Source: Arthrobacter silvisoli (GTDB lineage Bacteria > Actinomycetota > Actinomycetes > Actinomycetales > Micrococcaceae). Taken from it: 64,000 nt of DNA. The stretch is from positions 57,591-121,590 of the forward strand of contig NZ_QRCU01000016.1 of assembly GCF_003369445.1 (NCBI RefSeq), written 5' to 3'. This document shows, piece after piece, positions 47,607 to 55,510 of this stretch. Positions within the stretch are counted from its first letter, which is position 1. Every line of letters starts with the position of its first letter. The position numbers and the translations under genes were made by a program. The notes beneath the pieces were generated by a model, which searched no databases, was not told where the DNA came from, and saw nothing but the letters and a program-made list of their open reading frames with translations.

Positions 47607-48139
47607 TCTTCCCCCGCCCATGCTGGACCAGTCCCAGTGTCCACCCGAACGCACCACGGAGTCATGAGTATCCGGTACTCGAAAATTGTGCGGCACTGCC
47701 ATGCGCATTGATGCCCGGTATTTGCAAAGGAATTCCCGGGCCAGCTCCGCAGACAGGCCCGCAACTTCGCCTGGTCGGGGTCCCAGACATCCGGTGGACC
47801 CTGTTTGTCCAAAGTCTCAATGATCTGGTCGTAACCCAGTGACCCCGGGGGCGGCAGCCAAGCCACGCACACTGTCGGAAGTCTTCTTCCAGACGTCATG
47901 CACCCACACCTGCGGGTCCGTACTGAACTCGCGGAGGAACGCATCCAGCGCTGACTTGCAGTAAATGGGGCGGCTACCGCGCTTCTCACCACAGGACCGA
48001 GGCCGATGTAGCGGAGTTCCCGCCGAAACTTTGCACTCAGGGCGTGGCCCGCTGGTCCGCCGAGATAGGCTACGGCTTCCTTGGACGACATCTCCATGTC
48101 AGCTGTCGGATTGTCGTCGCCGATGCCATGGTTCGTCAT
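47603..48139 (-). pseudogene. Frameshifted HTH (excisionase-like) gene upstream of the Mrr-like nuclease
   Basis: The first 50 residues look like an excisionase/MerR-type helix-turn-helix (SSKEAVAYLG, then LRYIGLGPVV). After about position 47,985 the reading frame turns to Arg/Ser-rich nonsense. In the neighbouring frame the expected continuation is clear: EKRGSRPIYCKSALDAFLRE, the wing of the HTH. Near 47,835 sensible sequence returns to the first frame (YDQIIETLDKQGPPDVW) and runs to a stop that overlaps the nuclease ATG. Restoring one base at the first point (GTGGTGAGAAG looks like a lost G) and removing one at the second would give a single protein of about 178 residues. This is either a two-frameshift pseudogene or a sequencing error. 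The gene is otherwise coupled to the nuclease and may be its regulator. Confidence 0.55.
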
Positions 48140-48373
48140 CGGCTAGCGCTTCCGGGACCGGCCGCCGAGCCAATACAGTGCGGCGTCCGCATCCCGCGCC
48201 TTCCAGGACTGCCCGTGAGCTGAATGAAAATGTCGATTATACGCGCCGGGCTCCTTGCCTACACGACGGTTCTGAATGGTCTTGTTGACCGTGGACGAGA
48301 GGTGCCGGCTCGAGTTCTGATAGGGCAGCTTCCCTCCCTCAAAATGATGTCCATAAGGTATATCGTCACTCAA

Positions 48374-49312
48374 ATGACCTTTGACCTATGCGACGTCACG
48401 GGCTGGCCCGTAATGGCACCCGAGGCTGGAGGTGACGACGATAAGGACTGGCTCTCACCTCCAGACATTGCCAGAGAATCTCAGCGCACGGACTGGTGGC
48501 TTTTCAAGTCCGCCAAGTTTGGTGAGCTGTGGGCTCGGGGAGGTGTACGTGGGGGGTCATACCGTAGGCGAGACGATCAGGTCGAAAAGATCGCCTCGCA
48601 TTTAGCCGGCCTCATCGGCCTTCCCGCAGCCCGCGTTGAACTCGCCCTCCGCGGGAGCGAAGAAGGCATCATCTCAAAGAACGTCGCCCTGGTCGACTGG
48701 GACCTACAGCCCGGCAATACGTATCTTTCAGAGTTCGAGGGATACCTGACTTGCGATACTGAGCCCGCCCAACGGCCAAAGAACCGTGTGGGGCACAACC
48801 TAACCAACATAGGCACGCTTCTTAGTGGCCTGGCTGGGCCTCCTGAATCAGTAGTGGAGGGATGGCCGGCCTTCGACGTGTTCGTAGGGTTCCTAGTATT
48901 TGATGCATGGATAGCCAACACCGACCGACACGCGCTGAACTGGGGGATCCTCTCGAAGGGCAACGAATTGCGGCTTGCCAGATCCTTTGATCATGGCAGT
49001 TCCCTTGGCTCAGGGATGAGCGATATGCAGATCGCCGAGCTAGACACAGATGAAAAAGTTGAGTCTTGGTGCAGACGAGGGATGGCACATCGGTTCGAGA
49101 ATGGCAAAAAACGTACTCTTGTAGACTTGGCCAATGAAGGCTTGGCACAGTCTTCACAGCTAGCGTGGCAGTGGCTGGATAGAATCCGAAACCTAGATCG
49201 GGGTGAATGGGTGGAGATCATCCGTTCAATCCCTGAAATGTCAGAGGAAGCGCGTAGTTTTACAGACAAGGTCCTGGTGACTAACAGAAAGAGGTTGTGT
49301 GATGGAAACTAG
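48374..49312 (+). CDS. HipA-like (HipT-type) protein kinase
   Basis: The 312-residue protein has the HipA C-terminal kinase core without the usual N-terminal subdomain. An ATP-binding lysine is in WWLFKSAKFGE (Lys45), EKIASHLAGLIGLP matches the following helix, and the catalytic loop WIANTDRHALNWGIL contains Asp184, His186 and Asn189. The metal site reads FDHGS (DHG for DFG). HipA kinases phosphorylate glutamyl- or other tRNA synthetases and cause growth arrest. The frame is open to 48224, but family-like sequence begins about 48,374. The next gene overlaps by 11 bp and carries the HipA N-terminal-type domain, so the kinase is split. Substrate unknown. Confidence 0.75.
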   Translation: MTFDLCDVTGWPVMAPEAGGDDDKDWLSPPDIARESQRTDWWLFKSAKFGELWARGGVRGGSYRRRDDQVEKIASHLAGLIGLPAARVELALRGSEEGIISKNVALVDWDLQPGNTYLSEFEGYLTCDTEPAQRPKNRVGHNLTNIGTLLSGLAGPPESVVEGWPAFDVFVGFLVFDAWIANTDRHALNWGILSKGNELRLARSFDHGSSLGSGMSDMQIAELDTDEKVESWCRRGMAHRFENGKKRTLVDLANEGLAQSSQLAWQWLDRIRNLDRGEWVEIIRSIPEMSEEARSFTDKVLVTNRKRLCDGN

Positions 49313-50072
49313 CGTTCTTGCTAGACCCCTGCCACCGCTCTCGGATGCCAGAATCGACCGCCTGCTTGTGACGCAACAGACGCGGCCCGACAGGTTGTAC
49401 CGCCCGATCGGGTTCTTAAGTTGTGACGATCGCGAGTACACCTTTGAGTATCTTCGGCAGGCCGTTGGCGCCGATTGGTTCGTTGGTCTTCCGGGCCTGC
49501 GGGCTCACCAGAGCCCGTTCCGTTCCGAGCAACTATTTCCAATCTTCGCTGAGCGCGTCATCTCCCCTCGACGCCCGGACCGTCCTCAGGCGATGCACGC
49601 CCTCGGCTTGCCTATTGACGCTGCGCCATTCGAGGTACTGAGCCGAACCGGGGGACGCCGTGTGGGAGACACAATCGAGCTTGTGAGTGTTCCTCGGGCC
49701 CAAGCAGACGGTGCCGTCTCTCAACTCTTCTTGGTGCATGGCATTCGGCATCGGACGGAGGAGGCCCAGTCCCGTGTCAGTCAGCTTCGGCCAGGGGACG
49801 AACTGCGTATGGTTCCCGACCACGGCAACAGAGTGAACCCGATGGCTGTCCGTATTGAAGACACGGACGAGTTGCATCTGGGGTTTGTTCCCGATCCCTT
49901 AGCCGGCTTCTTCCGGGACATCGCAAATGACGATCGCGAACATCAACTGCGTGTGGAACTGGCGAACGGACCAGAGGTCGGGTTCCACCTGCGACTGCTA
50001 GTCAGGTTGAACGGCTTTATCACGTCCGGCCATCAACCGTTTGTGGGTTCGGGCTGGGAAACAGTTCACTAG
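49302..50072 (+). CDS. HipS-like/HIRAN fusion protein
   Basis: The 256-residue protein carries two domains. Residues about 30-125 resemble the N-terminal subdomain of HipA (the part that is a separate HipS protein in HipBST systems): REYTFEYLRQAVGADWF, then FAERVISPRRPDRPQAMHA and FEVLSRTGGRRVGDTI. Residues about 140-235 match a HIRAN domain (FLVHGIRHRTEEAQSRV, LRPGDELRMVPDHGNRVNPMA, LGFVPDPLAGFF), a fold that binds single-stranded or damaged DNA ends. A GAGG site precedes the ATG, and the gene overlaps the kinase gene by 11 bp. A likely role is to restrain or steer the kinase in response to a DNA signal. This is inferred. Confidence 0.65.
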   Translation: METSVLARPLPPLSDARIDRLLVTQQTRPDRLYRPIGFLSCDDREYTFEYLRQAVGADWFVGLPGLRAHQSPFRSEQLFPIFAERVISPRRPDRPQAMHALGLPIDAAPFEVLSRTGGRRVGDTIELVSVPRAQADGAVSQLFLVHGIRHRTEEAQSRVSQLRPGDELRMVPDHGNRVNPMAVRIEDTDELHLGFVPDPLAGFFRDIANDDREHQLRVELANGPEVGFHLRLLVRLNGFITSGHQPFVGSGWETVH

Positions 50073-50896
50073 CTGCGGCTAGTAAGTGCAACGTGGCAAG
50101 CAAAACCAGCCGACCCGCGCAAAACGTCAGTCGCCGCCCGTCGGCATGAGCGCGCGATACGATCGTACTTGGTTGCTTCGCCGCTTCAGAGCCCGCGGCT
50201 GGCGTGCGTTGTGCGCCATGCCTATTCACCACTGCAGCGCCGGTTTACGACGTGCAGTGGCTTGAATGTGTCTAGGCCCGGACTCGAGTATCACCCGTGA
50301 TATGGGGTTATGCCAGGGGACCTCCTGATGAAGAATCCCAGACTAAGTAGGTCTATTGTCCTCGCGGCCGGAGTGGGACCTTCAGCTGTAAAGCGGGCAA
50401 CTTGTCCATTGAATCATTCAAGCAGGCTGAATGGCGGCGTATCTAGACCAAAGGGCGGCGCGGATGGCGAAACGCGACGACGAAGACGCCGGGCTGCGAG
50501 CACGAGAAGTGGTGCACCTCTTCAACGCCAACCTGACGAAGCCGTCGGACTTCAAGCCCGAGGTCTTCGTGCCCCCAACCAGCCGAGGCTCAGGCGCTCG
50601 GCTTTGCTCCGCTTCTCTCGGAGGCCGACGGGGCTCGATGCGTGGTGGCCGAGCGCTTCGCCTAACAGCAGTGACAGGCTGCGGCAGAGAGGCGACTCAG
50701 AAGACGACCGTTCAACGCGATGGCTTGGTCGCCGGTCAGGCAGGCAGCACCGGTGTTCTCGCTGGTACTTCTACGCCCGTCCGTTGAACGCGCTAACCGA
50801 CGTTTCGTCGTTCGTGCCCGAAGCCCCGCGCGCCTTCGGTCTAAGATGGTTCTCCTCTTTGTTGAGGCGCGCCTGGCTGCGGGCTAAGTGTCCAAG
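50073..50896. other. Degenerate non-coding region before the IS remnants
   Basis: This 824-bp stretch has several medium-sized open frames, but none has protein-like composition, a plausible start or a recognised domain. I take it as decayed mobile DNA and see no defined element in it apart from the IS end that follows. Confidence 0.4.
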
Positions 50897-51024
50897 TGAA
50901 CCGTCCCGGGAATCATGCCGCCTGTTTGTTGGCGGCGTCGTCGGGTAACGGGCCGGTTTGTAGATCATAATATGTCTGCTCATATTCCTCTGGCGTCTGG
51001 TGATCCAGGGCGGAATGCAGGCGT
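50897..51024 (+). repeat. Solitary 128-bp copy of an IS3-element end
   Basis: Bases 50897-51024 match 52002-52129 with two differences (GGGAA for GAGAA, and GGTTTG for GATTTG). The match starts at the terminal inverted repeat TGAACCGTCCC and ends in the C-terminal codons of the transposase. It is a solo end left by deletion or recombination. The two copies form direct repeats 1.1 kb apart. Confidence 0.9.
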
Positions 51025-51098
51025 AACGGATCTTCGGGACGTGCACGCCTCTTGCCAACCAGTCCGCGCCGAGCGCTACGCTAATCCAAAGGGGGGAA

Positions 51099-51542
51099 AT
51101 GACGACGAAACCTAAGGACCGTAGCGGGGCGTGGGCCGACTTCGGCACCGGCGTCCTCGCTTGGATCAGCGGCGCAGCGGTGCTCGGCTTTGGCGCATGG
51201 TTGCTCTTCGGCCAGCCCGACCTGACTGGGGCGTCTAACGGAGATCGACAGACCCGCACCTCTCAGCGTCCCGTTCAGTATGTTGATGAGGACTACGAGC
51301 CCACCGACCAGGAGATCGAAGAGGCGGTACAAGAGTCGCGGGAGAAAGTCTTCGGCAAGGGGTGGTCATGTTTCTACGACCCGACCATGAACGAGAATTG
51401 GCACGACGACGTGCGCTGCACTAACGGAGCAAAATCATATCGCCCCATCCTTCTCGCCGACCGGGGGTTTGTGACCGAAGAAGACATGCGCGCGGCCGGT
51501 CAAGACTATGAGAACCACCTAAACTCCGGCGTCAAGCCCTAA
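51099..51542 (+). CDS. Single-pass membrane protein of unknown function
   Basis: The 147-residue protein has a cytoplasmic start, one membrane helix (about residues 16-38, GVLAWISGAAVLGFGAWLLF) and a soluble outer domain rich in acidic and polar residues, with two cysteines (WSCFYDP and DVRCTNG) that could form a disulfide. A strong AAGGGGGGAA site lies just before the ATG. It is surrounded by IS remnants, between the two copies of the IS3 end, but its frame is intact. No family is recognised. Confidence 0.6.
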   Translation: MTTKPKDRSGAWADFGTGVLAWISGAAVLGFGAWLLFGQPDLTGASNGDRQTRTSQRPVQYVDEDYEPTDQEIEEAVQESREKVFGKGWSCFYDPTMNENWHDDVRCTNGAKSYRPILLADRGFVTEEDMRAAGQDYENHLNSGVKP

Positions 51543-51643
51543 GAGGTTCCGCCGGTAGGTGAGGTCGTGCTGGATTTAACGGCGCAGGCACAAGCTTTGA
51601 TAAACACGTGTTTGTCTAGAACCAGTGTTGCCTCGGGAAGCTT

Positions 51644-51850
51644 GTGCCTGTTGTCCCATCACCCGTCATGAATCCCCTCTGGGCCCATTTCGAGGCCCTG
51701 ATTCCGCCCGTGATCGACACCCATCCTTTGGGGTGCCACCGGCCCCGAGTGTCGGACCGGGTCGTGTTCGACAAGCTTGTCCAGGTCCTCGTGCTCGGGG
51801 TCATGTACGAGAAGATCGCCGATACGTCCTCCCAAACGAACGCTGTGTAA
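51644..51850 (+). pseudogene. N-terminal fragment of an IS5-type transposase
   Basis: About 55 residues match the start of actinobacterial IS5-group transposases: NPLWAHFEALIPPVIDTHP, then LGCHRPRVSDRVVFDKLVQ and VLVLGVMYEKIAD. The frame then runs into unrelated sequence and a stop. The DDE core is absent, so it cannot be active. The rest of the element has been deleted. Confidence 0.75.
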
Positions 51851-52017
51851 GGACGGGGGCTAAATCCGCACCGCGGTCAGTTGCCCCTGAAGATCAGCTG
51901 TTCTACCTGCTCGGGTTCAATGCTGAGGTCTTGTGCCCATTCGGTCATACAAGCCGTGTACTTGCGGTAGCTGCCGGCGCTGTGCCAGGTAAGCCACAGG
52001 GTGAACCGTCCCGAGAA

Positions 52018-52314
52018 TCATGCCGCCTGTTTGTTGGCGGCGTCGTCGGGTAACGGGCCGATTTGTAGATCATAATATGTCTGCTCATATTCCTCTGGCG
52101 TCTGGTGATCCAGGGCGGAATGCAGGCGTTCGTTGTTGTACCAGTGGACCCACTCGAAGACGATCTCCGTCACGTCGGTTTCGGTTTTCAACGGCCCGCT
52201 GCGGAACGGTGAATCCTTTGCCACGGCCTCGTTCTTGAAGAGCGTAGGTTCGTGCGGCGACCTGCACGCCCTGCTGCCGCAGGACGGCGCAGACCGACTC
52301 GACCGCATAACCAA
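52018..52314 (-). pseudogene. IS3 OrfB remnant, core deleted
   Basis: The C-terminal 65 residues are typical of IS3 OrfB (ETDVTEIVFEWVHWYNNERL, then HSALDHQTPEEYEQTYYD). In another frame upstream, the N-terminal HTH-like part survives (FIDEMRAVGYAVESVCAVL). The catalytic middle, with the DDE residues, is missing. The break lies around 52,210-52,240. Confidence 0.8.
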
Positions 52315-52344
52315 CGGCCCGCATTTCGTCGATGAAACGGCAGA

Positions 52345-52689
52345 TCAGCGGCGGCGAGGGGCGAGCTCCCTCGCGAAGAAAATCGAAGCCGCCTTGAGGA
52401 TCTCATTGGACTCCTTCAAGTCCCGCACCTCAGCCCGGAGCCGCTTGATCTCCTCCAACTCCTCACTGCTGGGCCCGGTCTTCTCACCGGCATCGATCTG
52501 GGCCTGGACCACCCAGCGGCGCAGCGATTCAGCGCCGACCCCGAGCTTGGGCGCCAGCGCCTTACAGGCAGCATAGACAGACGGGTATTCGGACAACCGA
52601 TCCATGGTCATGCGCACTGCACGGTCACGGACTTCGGGCGGGTACTGCTTGGGCACAATCACTATCTTTCTCACAGAAGACAGCGGCAT
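52345..52689 (-). CDS. IS3-family OrfA (transposase DNA-binding subunit)
   Basis: The 114-residue protein is a complete OrfA. Its N-terminal helix-turn-helix reads KQYPPEVRDRAVRMTMDRLS, then KALAPKLGVGAESLRRWVVQ, and it ends in the leucine-zipper region (EEIKRLRAEVRDLKESNEIL). OrfA binds the IS ends and is normally fused to OrfB by programmed frameshifting. Since the OrfB core is deleted here, OrfA alone could act as a repressor of related elements. Confidence 0.88.
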   Translation of the reverse strand: MPLSSVRKIVIVPKQYPPEVRDRAVRMTMDRLSEYPSVYAACKALAPKLGVGAESLRRWVVQAQIDAGEKTGPSSEELEEIKRLRAEVRDLKESNEILKAASIFFARELAPRRR

Positions 52690-52707
52690 CAAACCCGGGA
52701 CGGTTCA

Positions 52708-53132
52708 AAGTGCCTCGTCCTGCATTGTGGCGCTGGCACTTACCCGCAGGCCATTGGGCCGCGACTTTTGGTCATGTACCATTCCGCTCCTTCGACGATG
52801 AGATGTCTGAAGGGAGGTGCATTGTCATGATTCTTGGTGTTTCCGGGCCTGAGACGCTCGGCGGATGTCGGTGCTTGGTGGACGCCGTTCGTCGGGCCCC
52901 GGCCACGGCACTTGAGGATGGCGACACGCGGCGGAATGAAGTTGCGCAGCGGGCAGGACTTTCCGTATCCGAAGGACTGCGGTGCATCTCCGGACGGGGT
53001 AGCGAAGTGGTCAAAAAGGGGGGTGTGCACAATGTGCACACTTTGTCCGACGGACTCAGCCGTACATCGGCCGGATCGAGCCGTACTCGGCATGTTTTCA
53101 GCACTTCCCAGTGTTTCCGGGGCCTGGAGCCC
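52708..53132. other. Non-coding region between the IS and the attachment site
   Basis: No gene can be supported in this 425-bp stretch. It contains the palindrome at 53023-53041. Such regions near attachment sites often carry integrase or excisionase binding sites, but none can be named from the sequence. Confidence 0.4.
53023..53041. promoter_or_regulatory. Palindrome GTGTGCAC-AAT-GTGCACAC
   Basis: Two 8-base arms are perfect inverted repeats with a 3-base centre, about 90 bp inside the putative attachment site. It could be an operator or a recombination-protein arm site. No neighbouring gene clearly depends on it. Confidence 0.5.
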
Positions 53133-53155
53133 GGTTCGAGTCCCACCTCGGGCAC
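53133..53155 (+). other. Putative attachment site: 3' end of tRNA-Leu
   Basis: The sequence TTCGAGTCCCACCTCGGGCA, with flanking GG and C, has the form of a tRNA-Leu 3' end. TTCGAGT is the T loop, CCCAC the 3' T-stem, CTCGGGC the 3' acceptor strand and A the discriminator base. The matching 5' parts are absent upstream: the bases before it (GGAGCCC) do not complete the T-stem. This is what remains when an element integrates in a tRNA gene by site-specific recombination. The island side is on the left and the chromosome on the right. Confidence 0.7.
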
Positions 53156-53211
53156 GTGTTTTCCCAGCTCAGGGGCCTGTTGGCCGCTGAGTGTGGACAA
53201 AATGTGTTGTG

Positions 53212-53234
53212 AAGGGCCCTTCGGGGGCCTTTTC
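53212..53234 (+). terminator. Terminator downstream of the tRNA-Leu remnant
   Basis: AAGGGCCC, loop TTCG, GGGGCCTT, then TTTC. One mismatch is present in an 8-bp stem. Its position about 55 bp after the tRNA 3' end fits the native terminator of the original tRNA-Leu gene. Confidence 0.65.
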
Positions 53235-53563
53235 ATTGGTGGGCGGTGGTGTGGCGTGGAGGCTCCTTCGTCCCTTGGTCGGCGGTCTTGGGTGCTTGTT
53301 ACCGGTTCATTGGTGTGACTGACTGGGGCAACATGACCTGAGAAGAATTCTGGTCGGGTTTCTTTTGTTGGTCGTCGGGTGTTCACCATGGTTCTCCTGC
53401 TCGGCTTTGGGTGGCTGTTCTGCTTCTTTATGGTGGGCCCGGGGGAGTGCGACATGACTGCTCATGCCCATTTCCAGTGAGTTCGCGAAAGCGGCCACGC
53501 AATCCTCGAGTCCGTTCGCCCCGGCCGACGCGGTGTGACTGCAGGTTGAAGGAGCCATTGCGC
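53235..53563. other. Non-coding chromosome flank
   Basis: This 329-bp stretch follows the putative tRNA terminator. There are overlapping frames on the - strand (for example one that starts within the end of the 33-residue peptide gene), but none is convincing. No repeats or strong hairpins are visible. Confidence 0.4.
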
Positions 53564-53665
53564 TCATTCGTCTTGATCGCTGAAGCAGCAGCATTCGACG
53601 ACGGCGCGCGTCTCCAGTGCCGTGAGAAGCGTGACGGATGCCGCTGCGGTCAGGACTTTGCGCAT
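53564..53665 (-). CDS. Possible 33-residue secreted or leader peptide with a Cys triplet
   Basis: A strong GGAGG lies 8 bases before the ATG. The peptide begins like a signal peptide (MRKVLTAAASVTLLTAL) and ends VVECCCFSDQDE. Three adjacent cysteine codons resemble those of cysteine-responsive leader peptides described in mycobacteria, but no sulfur-metabolism gene follows on this strand. It may instead be a small secreted peptide, or not be expressed. Confidence 0.35.
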   Translation of the reverse strand: MRKVLTAAASVTLLTALETRAVVECCCFSDQDE

Positions 53666-53929
53666 AGGTGATTCCTCCTGGGAGGCTGGTGCCGGCGCTG
53701 AGTCGCCGGCCCGACCGTTGTAGGAAGGCCAGATGGCGTGCGGTCTGCGGAGGGTTGGCCAGGAGGTAAACAAGTTTTGCTGCCCGGTTTGCGGTAGGAA
53801 AGGCGAAACGCGAAGGCCGGGGTGCGTCAGATGCTGTCCAGGGCGAATCCTCTCGGTGGGAAGTCGTGGCTGGGCCTTTGAGCCCCCTGAGACCTGCGCA
53901 CCACCAGCTTTCAGCTCATGTGGTTCCGT

Positions 53930-54091
53930 TCACGGGGACATGATGCTGCCTTCGGTGATGAAGTGGAGGATCTCCTTGTTGTCAACCGGTGCCCACCATC
54001 CATTGGCCGGGCAGTGATCTCCGGTCCTTGGACCCTGGAACATCCCGTTGCGGCTGAGCCGGGCGTGGTGGAGCAGGGTGCGCTTCTTCAT
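53930..54091 (-). CDS. Small conserved protein downstream of ald
   Basis: The 53-residue protein has a basic start (MKKRTLLHHARLSRNGMFQG) and the motif DHCPANGWWAPVDN followed by FITEGSIMSP. Short proteins with a CPxxGWW...ITEGxxMP pattern are found in many actinobacteria; their function is unknown. A GAAGGAAG site precedes the ATG. It begins 83 bp after the stop of the alanine dehydrogenase gene on the same strand and may share its transcript. Confidence 0.6.
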   Translation of the reverse strand: MKKRTLLHHARLSRNGMFQGPRTGDHCPANGWWAPVDNKEILHFITEGSIMSP

Positions 54092-54174
54092 GGCTACTTC
54101 CTTCGGGTACTTCTGTTGACGCATGTCGGTGGAAGGGAAAATTGCCGGAGTTTGCCGCAACCAGGCGCCGGAAA

Positions 54175-55293
54175 CTACGCGGTGACGAGCTGGTGCCAGT
54201 CCGATGCCAAGGGCAGGCCGTGGGCCTCGGACACCGAGTGGTGTGCCACGTGGCCGGCGGCGATGTTGAGGCCGGCGGCCAGGGCGGGGTCGCGGTCGAA
54301 GGCGGCCTTGACGCCCAGATTGGCCAGGGCCACCGCGTAGCGCAGGGTGACGTTGGTCAGCGCGTAGGTGGAGGTGTTCGGAACGGCGCCGGGCATATTG
54401 GCGACGCAGTAGAAGATCGAGTTGTGCACCTTGTAGGTGGGTTCCTGGTGCGTGGTGGGGTGGGTGTCGGCGAAGCAGCCGCCCTGGTCCACGCCGATGT
54501 CCACCAGCACGGAGCCCGGCTTCATGCGGGAGACCAACTCGTTGGAGACCAGCTTGGGGGCCTTGGCGCCCGGGATCAGCACGGAGCCGATCACCAGGTC
54601 GGCGTCCACCACTGCCTTTTCGATCTCGTAGGCGTTGGAGGCCACGGTCTTCAGGCGGCCCTGGTACTGGGCATCCAGTTCGCGCAGGCGGTTGATGTTG
54701 ATGTCCAAGATGGTCACATCGGCACCGAGACCCAGGGCCATGGCGGCGGCATTGGTACCGGCCACGCCCGCACCCAGCACCACGACCTTGGCTGGACGGA
54801 CACCCGGGACGCCGCCCAGCAGCACGCCCTTGCCGCCGGCCGGAGCCATGAGCGAGTTGGCGCCCACCTGCACGGACAGGCGGCCGGCAACCTCGGACAT
54901 CGGGGCCAGCAGCGGCAGTGCGCGGCCCTCCTGAACGGTTTCGTACGCGATGGCGGTGACGCCGGAGTTGATGAGCTCCTGGGTCAGTTCGGGCTCGGCG
55001 GCCAGGTGCAGGTAGGTGAAGAGGATCAGGCCCTTGCGGAAGCGGTGGTATTCGGCGGCAATGGGTTCCTTGACCTTCATGACCATGTCGGCGCGGGCCC
55101 ACACGTCATCGGCTTCGGCCACGATCTCGGCGCCGGCGATCGAGTATTCCTCGTCGGTAATGCCCGAGCCCAGGCCTGCTCCGCGCTCCACCAGCACGGT
55201 GTGGCCGTGGGGGCGGAACTCGTGAACTCCGGCCGCAGTGATGGCTACACGGAATTCGTTGTTCTTGATCTCTTTGGGGACGCCGATGATCAT
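54175..55293 (-). CDS. ald: Alanine dehydrogenase
   Basis: This enzyme oxidises L-alanine to pyruvate and ammonia with NAD+. The 372-residue length is normal for the family. Visible marks are the start MIIGVPKEIKNNEFRVAIT, the catalytic-region lysine in VMKVKEP, the HLAAEPELT histidine, the NAD-binding VVVLGAGVAGTNAAAMA (GxGxxG), and the conserved DQGGCFADTHPTTH and VANMPGAVPNTST segments. The ATG at 55293 gives the usual N-terminus; a TTG four codons upstream is less likely. The gene is divergent from the ehuB-like gene. The shared 217-bp intergenic region holds the GntR-type operator at 55408-55419, so ald may also respond to it. Confidence 0.95.
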   Translation of the reverse strand: MIIGVPKEIKNNEFRVAITAAGVHEFRPHGHTVLVERGAGLGSGITDEEYSIAGAEIVAEADDVWARADMVMKVKEPIAAEYHRFRKGLILFTYLHLAAEPELTQELINSGVTAIAYETVQEGRALPLLAPMSEVAGRLSVQVGANSLMAPAGGKGVLLGGVPGVRPAKVVVLGAGVAGTNAAAMALGLGADVTILDININRLRELDAQYQGRLKTVASNAYEIEKAVVDADLVIGSVLIPGAKAPKLVSNELVSRMKPGSVLVDIGVDQGGCFADTHPTTHQEPTYKVHNSIFYCVANMPGAVPNTSTYALTNVTLRYAVALANLGVKAAFDRDPALAAGLNIAAGHVAHHSVSEAHGLPLASDWHQLVTA

Positions 55294-55407
55294 TTGTGGT
55301 TCCAATCAGTAGGCACTTATATCTGTCTCCGAGGCTTTTGCAGCAACCCGACGACCGGCCAGCCAGCGTGAATCTTCTTTGAAGTATCAGTAGCTTCCAA
55401 CATTCGG

Positions 55408-55440
55408 ATTGTTGACAATGCTACACCTATCTCTTACGGT
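55408..55440 (+). promoter_or_regulatory. Predicted promoter of the ehuBCDA-like operon with GntR-type operator
   Basis: The palindrome ATTGTTGACAAT lies at 55408-55419. A perfect -35 box TTGACA is at 55412-55417, and 17 bases later comes TACGGT at 55435-55440 as the -10. The palindrome overlaps the -35 box. A regulator bound here would block transcription. The same palindrome, in either orientation, recurs at four other places downstream. Confidence 0.65.
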
Positions 55441-55510
55441 TTGTGTAACACAGATCACAGGACGACGAGGTCCTGGCTAGTGCCCGGTTGTCCGGGGGAC
55501 GGAGTTTCAT

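Larger units (their letters stand above)
52002..52707 (-). mobile_element. IS3-family insertion sequence with internal deletion
   Basis: The element is bounded by the inverted repeats TGAACCGTCCC at 52002 and its complement GGGACGGTTCA ending at 52707. It is 706 bp long where about 1.2-1.3 kb is usual. OrfA is complete, but OrfB keeps only its first and last parts, so the DDE catalytic core is lost. No clear target-site duplication is visible. It cannot transpose by itself but could be mobilised in trans. Confidence 0.85.

Noticed and set aside
50310..50948. A 212-residue frame on the + strand
   Set aside because: It is low complexity and Arg-rich, lacks a ribosome-binding site and runs into the IS end repeat.
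53100..53155. A complete tRNA gene
   Set aside because: Only the 3' T-arm and acceptor strand can be recognised. The T-stem does not close with the upstream bases, and no anticodon arm is present.
53930..55102. A 390-residue frame on the - strand
   Set aside because: Most of it lies antisense-frame to alanine dehydrogenase and is Arg/Gly/Pro-rich. Only the last 53 residues, starting at 54091, look like a gene.
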